Shown one piece after another: positions 5,632 to 9,325 of a stretch of 9,325 nt of DNA. Each line of letters opens with the position of its first letter. Within the stretch, counting starts at the first letter, position 1. A program made the position numbers and the translations under genes. The notes under the pieces are model-generated. The model made no database searches. It had not been told where the DNA came from and saw only the letters and a list, made by a program, of their open reading frames with translations. Source of the DNA: Candidatus Dojkabacteria bacterium (lineage in GTDB: Bacteria > Patescibacteriota > Dojkabacteria > J137); the NCBI GenBank assembly GCA_020429495.1, contig JAGQLJ010000051.1, positions 1-9,325 on the forward strand. Direction: 5' to 3'.

Positions 5632-6615
5632 ATGAAACAAAAAATTATAGTAATAGGAGGTCCAACTGCATCAGGAAAAACAGCACTTGCTCTAAAAGTT
5701 GCAAAAGAGTTTAATGGAGAGCTTATAAATGCAGATTCTAGGCAAATATATAAATATTTAGATATTGGTACAAATAAGGAAGTTAAAACTGAAGAGTTAA
5801 AAGATAAGAATTATAGGCGATCTGCGAGGAGTGAGCAAAGCGAGCGACGTGGCAGTCCCCAAACATTGTCAGATATGACTATTTACAGTATTGAAGGCAT
5901 CCCAATACATCTAATCTCATTTCTTCAACCTAATGAGAGATTTGATGTTTATTCTTATCAAAAAGAGGCTTCAGAATTAATAAAAGATATTCGTGAAAAA
6001 GGAAAACTTCCAATTTTAGTTGGAGGAACTGGGTTATATATTGATTCAATTTTAAAAAACTATCAATTTGAAGTTGGGGAAAATAGTCAGGAGTTAGATA
6101 ATCTTAGCTTAGAAAATCTGCAAGAGCTGCTTAAAAAACAAACTCCAGAAACTTTTGAAAATCTAAATAATAGTGATAAAAATAATCCAAGAAGACTTGC
6201 CAGATTAATCCAAAAATCTTCAAGTACAACGAAGCTTTCTACTCCACCACTAGATATCAATAAGTATGAAGTAATATTTTTATATCCTGAATACAATTGG
6301 GATAAGCTAAAAGAGAAAATAAAATTAAGAGTTGACCAAATGATAAGAGAAGGATTAATTAAAGAGGTAAAAGAAGTGCTGAATCTAGGATACTCTAAGG
6401 ACTCTGTAGCATTACAAGGTATAGGTTATAGAGAGGTCTTAGAATTTTTAGATGGAGAGATAGGTGCAGTAGAAATGGAAGAAGATATTGTGCATGCACA
6501 TATTCAATATGCAAAAAGACAAAAAACTTGGTTTGAAGGCAAAGGAAGAAACTACAAATTAATAAAGGTGAATAAGGATAATGTTATTCAAACTTTGAAA
6601 GATTTAGGTCTGTGA
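5632..6615 (+). CDS. miaA: tRNA dimethylallyltransferase, with an in-frame repeat insertion
   Basis: MiaA transfers a dimethylallyl group to N6 of A37 in tRNAs reading UNN codons. Evidence: the P-loop GPTASGKT (10-17), NADSRQIYKYLDIGTNK (33-49), LPILVGGTGLYIDSIL (126-141), the NNPRRLARLIQK segment, ALQGIGYREVLEFL, and the C-terminal YAKRQKTWF. The protein has 327 residues, slightly longer than the common 300-316. The excess is a loop of about 25 residues between GTNKEVKTEEL and YSIEGIPIHL. Within it, residues about 62-77 (RRSARSEQSERRGSP) come from a GC-rich palindromic element at 5816-5860. The catalytic residues flank rather than include the insertion, so activity is likely retained. The stop is TGA, the only one in the window. 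It is divergent from the RNHCP gene and followed by the gene at 6643. Confidence 0.96.
   Translation: MKQKIIVIGGPTASGKTALALKVAKEFNGELINADSRQIYKYLDIGTNKEVKTEELKDKNYRRSARSEQSERRGSPQTLSDMTIYSIEGIPIHLISFLQPNERFDVYSYQKEASELIKDIREKGKLPILVGGTGLYIDSILKNYQFEVGENSQELDNLSLENLQELLKKQTPETFENLNNSDKNNPRRLARLIQKSSSTTKLSTPPLDINKYEVIFLYPEYNWDKLKEKIKLRVDQMIREGLIKEVKEVLNLGYSKDSVALQGIGYREVLEFLDGEIGAVEMEEDIVHAHIQYAKRQKTWFEGKGRNYKLIKVNKDNVIQTLKDLGL
5816..5860. repeat. GC-rich palindromic element inserted in frame in miaA
   Basis: About two-thirds of these bases are G or C in an otherwise AT-rich gene. The core CTGCGAGGAGTGAGC (5822-5836) and GCGAGCGACGTGGCAG (5840-5855) form an imperfect hairpin closed by CTGC/GCAG around an AAA loop. 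The wording GCGAGGAGTGAGC...GACGTGGCA strongly resembles dispersed palindromic repeats known from Rickettsia (RPE type) and some other bacteria, which also sit in frame inside genes. No second copy is in this window, so dispersal in this genome is inferred from resemblance. Confidence 0.7.
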
Positions 6616-6621
6616 TATAAT
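6613..6621 (+). promoter_or_regulatory. Extended -10 promoter of the gene at 6643
   Basis: TGATATAAT overlaps the TGA stop of miaA. A -35-like TTGAAA (6595-6600) is 15 bases upstream of the hexamer. The predicted start near 6628 leaves a leader of about 15 bases with no Shine-Dalgarno. Confidence 0.45.
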
Positions 6622-6642
6622 CCCGAAGTTTAATAGTACAAT

Positions 6643-7329
6643 ATGTCTTCAGCAGAACGAAATGATAACAATAATCCAATTGAAGTTTCAGAGAGTGATT
6701 TGAGCAAACCAATCGAAGGTGCATCAGTTGAGAGTATACTAAACGATATACAGAATAAAAAGATACATTCCAGTGTAGAGAAAGATGAAAGTAGTGATTG
6801 GATAACATTAATGATGCAAAACTCAAAGATAGCTTTAGAAAATATAAAGCAAGATCGCAGGTTAGGAATACCAAACAGATATGATTGGATATTAGATTTA
6901 GGCAGAAAAAAGAGTGAAGAATCTACGGCCACAGAGACAAATCATAGTGAATATAGTCCCGAAACATTCTTTTTAAATGTAGAAGAATTAGAAGAACTTT
7001 TTGATGTCTTCTGCACATATCTATTAGACCATTTGCTCATTGGTTCTGATATATTAACAGACCCCCGAGATAGCATAACTTTAACTAATTTTTTAAATAG
7101 TATAGAAATATTTAAAGGACAGGTATTAACTGAAATATCTAATCCTTCAGAGTATTTTCAATTGCAACTTGAACAAGGCTATCCACTTAAAGTCTTTTAC
7201 CCACCTCAATGGAAGGTGGCTACTTTTAATCCAAAACTTGGGGCTGACATCTCTAGATATTATTTTGAATTCAAAGAAAAACTAGTTTTACTTATTTATA
7301 AACAAGTAGCTAATAGATCTGAAAGTTAA
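6643..7329 (+). CDS. Unknown 228-residue soluble protein
   Basis: I do not recognise this protein. The first 50 residues are polar and acidic (SAERNDNNNPIEVSESD) and probably disordered, as is a second linker near 90-105 (KKSEESTATETNHSEYS). Two helical regions follow, about 50-75 and 105-165 (FLNVEELEELFDVFCTYLLD then LTNFLNSIEIFKGQVL). The C-terminal 60 residues have an aromatic, partly beta pattern (YPLKVFYPPQWKVATFN, then YYFEFKEKLVLLIYKQ). No signal peptide, membrane segment or metal-binding motif is seen. It follows miaA by 27 bases and probably has its own promoter. Its stop lies six bases from the convergent lysS stop, with no obvious terminator between them. Confidence 0.82.
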   Translation: MSSAERNDNNNPIEVSESDLSKPIEGASVESILNDIQNKKIHSSVEKDESSDWITLMMQNSKIALENIKQDRRLGIPNRYDWILDLGRKKSEESTATETNHSEYSPETFFLNVEELEELFDVFCTYLLDHLLIGSDILTDPRDSITLTNFLNSIEIFKGQVLTEISNPSEYFQLQLEQGYPLKVFYPPQWKVATFNPKLGADISRYYFEFKEKLVLLIYKQVANRSES

Positions 7330-7335
7330 TGTTTC

Positions 7336-8874
7336 TTAGCTCTTAATATCATCCAAATCCACCTCAGGATAGATTTTTTTAGTTGTATCACTGACTGAGT
7401 ATTTTAATTGAGGAAATGGAACTCCTTCTCTTGCGGTTACATCTTCCAAAAACCAGAATACTCTTTCGCTATGTCCATAACCAAATGTTGGTGGCATTCC
7501 GTACTCAAGCATTTCGACATAGTCAATGTCTAACCATTGAGCTTCATCATCACCAGAGTCTCTTAAATCTTGCTGCTCAATAAATCTTTCATATTGATCA
7601 ATTGCATCGTTAACCTCACTCCAACCATTACCAAGTTCACTTCCAGCAATTATTGGTTGGAATCGTTCAACCATATCTGGATTTTTTAGACTAGGTTTTT
7701 GTAGTGGAGACAAATATTTTGGATGATTAACCAAAAATGCAGGACCTGCAATTGTTTTTCTTACTTGTTTCCATAAAGAATCTATTCCTCTTGGAACACT
7801 GATTGTTTTTTCATCAAACTCAATATTATTTTCTTTTAGTAATCTAACTACTTCTTCTAATGAAACTGCATAAACATCCTCAATACCAAATCGCTCTTTC
7901 ATTATGCTATTAAAGTCAATTTCTTCCCAATCTTTAGAAAAATCAATTTCAAAACCTCTTATATTAAAGATGTGTTTACCTTCATAAACTTTATCTATAA
8001 CATATTTAAATAAATCCTGGATCATTTGCATTCCATCTCTCCAATCTGCATATGCCCAATAGAATTCCATTGCTACATGTTCAGGTAAGTGTTCATCAGA
8101 GAGTCCTTCATTTCTAAATCTTGCACCAACATCGTAAACTTTTTCAAATCCACCACCAATTAATCTTTTAAGTGGAAGCTCATGAGAAATTCTTAAATAG
8201 AAGTCCTCATTAATAGCATTCATATGCGTTTTAAAAGGAACTGCATCACCTCCACCTGGAATATGTTCAAGTATTGGAATATTTACTTCAAAAAAGCCTC
8301 TTTCATTAAAGAAGTCTCTATGTGCTTGCCAGAATGCTGCTCTTCTTTCATATCTTGCTCTAACTTCTGGATGAACAACCATATCAACATATCTTCTTCT
8401 AAATCGTTCTTCTTTATCTTCCATATCAGTTGGAATAGGTCTGATTGATTTTTCTAGCACTCGTATTTCTTTTGGAGCAACAGAAATTTCACCTCTTTTT
8501 GTTTTAGTTACATAACCTGTAACTTCAATAATATCTCCAATATCAACTAAATTTAAATTATCAAATCCTAAGTTTCCAGATTCTACATTTGCATCACCAA
8601 GCTCATCTTGTCTTATATAAAGTTGAATAGAACCAGATTGTTCTTGTAAGTCTCCAAAAATTAAAGCTCCATGTTCTCTCCAGCTCATAAGTCTTCCAGC
8701 GACTGTTACAGTTTCATTTTCAAGATTTTCAAAATTATTTTTTATATCACCTGCTAAATGTGTTCGATTTGATTTTGCAGGATAAGGATCAAAGCCTAAT
8801 TCTCTTAGTTTATTTACTTTTTCAATTCTAATTTTTCTCTGACCCACAAGATCAGAAGATTCTTCATTATTCAT
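7336..8874 (-). CDS. lysS: Class II lysyl-tRNA synthetase
   Basis: LysRS charges tRNA-Lys. The N-terminal segment RIEKVNKLRELGFDPYP (residues 16-32) and an OB-fold anticodon domain (about 55-142, VTVAGRLMSWREHGALIFGDL) precede the class II core. The core shows RFRRRYVDMVVHPEVRARYE (157-176), IPGGGDAVPF (205-214), motif 2 VGARFRNEGLSDEHLPEHVAMEF (249-271) and the late signature SELGNGWSEVNDAIDQYERF. Motif 3 is unusual: GYGHSERVFWFLED (465-478) where typical LysRS has G-x-G-I-G-I-D-R; the arginine is kept but the run is one residue shorter. Total 512 residues is normal. An extended -10 (TGGTATAAT) lies 26 bases before the ATG and just after the stop of the upstream gene, so lysS probably has its own promoter. 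Convergent with the gene at 6643. Confidence 0.96.
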   Translation of the reverse strand: MNNEESSDLVGQRKIRIEKVNKLRELGFDPYPAKSNRTHLAGDIKNNFENLENETVTVAGRLMSWREHGALIFGDLQEQSGSIQLYIRQDELGDANVESGNLGFDNLNLVDIGDIIEVTGYVTKTKRGEISVAPKEIRVLEKSIRPIPTDMEDKEERFRRRYVDMVVHPEVRARYERRAAFWQAHRDFFNERGFFEVNIPILEHIPGGGDAVPFKTHMNAINEDFYLRISHELPLKRLIGGGFEKVYDVGARFRNEGLSDEHLPEHVAMEFYWAYADWRDGMQMIQDLFKYVIDKVYEGKHIFNIRGFEIDFSKDWEEIDFNSIMKERFGIEDVYAVSLEEVVRLLKENNIEFDEKTISVPRGIDSLWKQVRKTIAGPAFLVNHPKYLSPLQKPSLKNPDMVERFQPIIAGSELGNGWSEVNDAIDQYERFIEQQDLRDSGDDEAQWLDIDYVEMLEYGMPPTFGYGHSERVFWFLEDVTAREGVPFPQLKYSVSDTTKKIYPEVDLDDIKS

Positions 8875-8900
8875 AATTATATTGTAATTGAATACGATGG

Positions 8901-8909
8901 ATTATACCA
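8901..8909 (-). promoter_or_regulatory. Extended -10 promoter of lysS
   Basis: TGGTATAAT on the minus strand (8909-8901) sits directly after the stop codon of the gene at 8912. There is no recognisable -35, as expected for an extended -10 promoter. The predicted start near 8894 gives a leader of about 20 bases with no Shine-Dalgarno. A second TATAAT (8882-8877) two bases before the ATG is too close to serve. Confidence 0.45.
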
Positions 8910-8911
8910 GA

Positions 8912-9280
8912 TTAATAGTTTAATGCGGTCTCAGTTTTTTTTTGCGCCTTGAGATTTACTGAGATCTTGCTGGTTGAAACAGTGTAGTTTAAATTGTACT
9001 TCTTTGAGTACTTTCGAAGAGTCATATGAAGCATTTGTTTTGTAGTAGCATAAAGAACAGGATCACTTGTATCTAAATAGCCGCTCAAGATTACTGTATG
9101 TGGCATAAAGCCACTAGAAAAGTCTGAACTTTCTAAAGAATCTATTGTCTGCACTTCAAAAACATGAGGACAGTTTTTTGAAAGATCATGCTCTACTTTG
9201 TCTAAAATGTTAAAAATAGAGTCTTCATGTTCAGGAGGTAAACTTATCCTTACCGAAAACTCACTGTGTATGCTTTCCAT
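8912..9280 (-). CDS. Unknown 122-residue protein upstream of lysS
   Basis: I do not recognise this protein. It is a small soluble alpha/beta-looking sequence: an N-terminal strand (SEFSVRISLPPEHED), a helix (SIFNILDKVEHDLSK), central strands (HTVILSGYLDTSDP), a helix with basic residues (KQMLHMTLRKYSKKYN, about 82-97) and a terminal strand (YTVSTSKISVNLKAQKK). It has no signal peptide, metal site or membrane segment. It is co-directional with lysS, 37 bases apart, but lysS has its own promoter in that gap. The ATG at 9280 follows A-rich sequence; a TATAAA (9301-9296) is a possible -10. Function unknown. Confidence 0.75.
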   Translation of the reverse strand: MESIHSEFSVRISLPPEHEDSIFNILDKVEHDLSKNCPHVFEVQTIDSLESSDFSSGFMPHTVILSGYLDTSDPVLYATTKQMLHMTLRKYSKKYNLNYTVSTSKISVNLKAQKKTETALNY

Positions 9281-9301
9281 AATTTTGTTTTTAATTTATA
9301 A

Positions 9302-9325
9302 AGTTAAAGCCTCCAATTTCTTGGA
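9302..9325 (-). terminator. Possible terminator hairpin cut by the right edge
   Basis: Read on the minus strand, TCCAA-GAAA-TTGGA (9325-9312) forms a five-pair hairpin with a GNRA-type loop. It is followed by GGCTTTAACTTT. The right arm continues as GGC, and its partner would lie just outside the window, so the stem may be longer. It could end a gene located beyond 9325. Only half of the context is visible. Confidence 0.3.

Noticed and set aside
6601..6643. UGA read as glycine (code 25) as in some CPR lineages
   Set aside because: No in-frame TGA occurs inside any gene, all other genes end with TAA or TAG, and reading through the miaA TGA adds only six codons before a TAA. The window gives no support for recoding.
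6584..6932. Minus-strand reading frames opposite miaA's end and the gene at 6643
   Set aside because: They lie opposite well-supported plus-strand genes, have odd hydrophobic composition, and lack start context. They are antisense shadows, as are those at 1780-2025, 4863-5102, 6087-6296 and 8224-8448.

Overview
This AT-rich window looks like chromosomal DNA from a small-genome bacterium, most plausibly a member of the Candidate Phyla Radiation (Patescibacteria). The lineage is an inference. It rests on the mix of recognisable translation genes with orphan proteins, a variant class II lysyl-tRNA synthetase, a four-helix-bundle 'S23/IVS' protein gene, tight gene packing, and the near-total absence of Shine-Dalgarno sequences. 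No rRNA or other phylum marker is present, so I do not name a phylum. The standard bacterial code fits: no in-frame TGA lies inside any gene, and miaA ends with TGA.

Layout, left to right. Positions 1-119 (minus) hold the first 39 codons of serS (seryl-tRNA synthetase). A leader follows with a large inverted repeat (129-209) and a promoter (224-252). Positions 258-1466 (minus) encode a 402-residue unknown protein with a LuxR-like helix-turn-helix. Divergent from it is a promoter at about 1503-1531, then a compact glycine-type T-box leader (about 1537-1695) ending in an intrinsic terminator. Behind the terminator sits a four-helix-bundle protein gene (1742-2101) bounded by two arms of heptameric repeats in opposite orientation (1705-1739 and 2079-2113). 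Then come glyS (glycyl-tRNA synthetase, 2139-3623) and a 136-residue unknown (3652-4062).

The middle part holds small, closely packed genes: a one-pass membrane protein (4073-4795, minus), a possible exported small protein (4858-5310, plus), and a zinc-ribbon RNHCP protein (5258-5557, minus) whose end overlaps the previous gene by 53 bp. miaA (tRNA dimethylallyltransferase, 5632-6615) carries a GC-rich palindrome-like insertion in frame near residues 62-77. The right part holds a 228-residue unknown (6643-7329), lysS (7336-8874, minus) and a 122-residue unknown (8912-9280, minus).

Three aminoacyl-tRNA synthetases and a tRNA modification enzyme make this a tRNA-charging and decoding neighbourhood, although the genes are not one operon. 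Only glyS shows clear amino-acid control, by T-box attenuation, and the four-helix-bundle gene and the 136-residue gene would share it. Several promoters share an extended -10 (TGnTATnnT), some so close to the start codon that the mRNAs should be leaderless or nearly so.

The most noteworthy items are the repeat-bounded four-helix-bundle module inside the glyS T-box operon, the short T-box itself, the palindromic element inside miaA, and the long hairpin in the serS leader.
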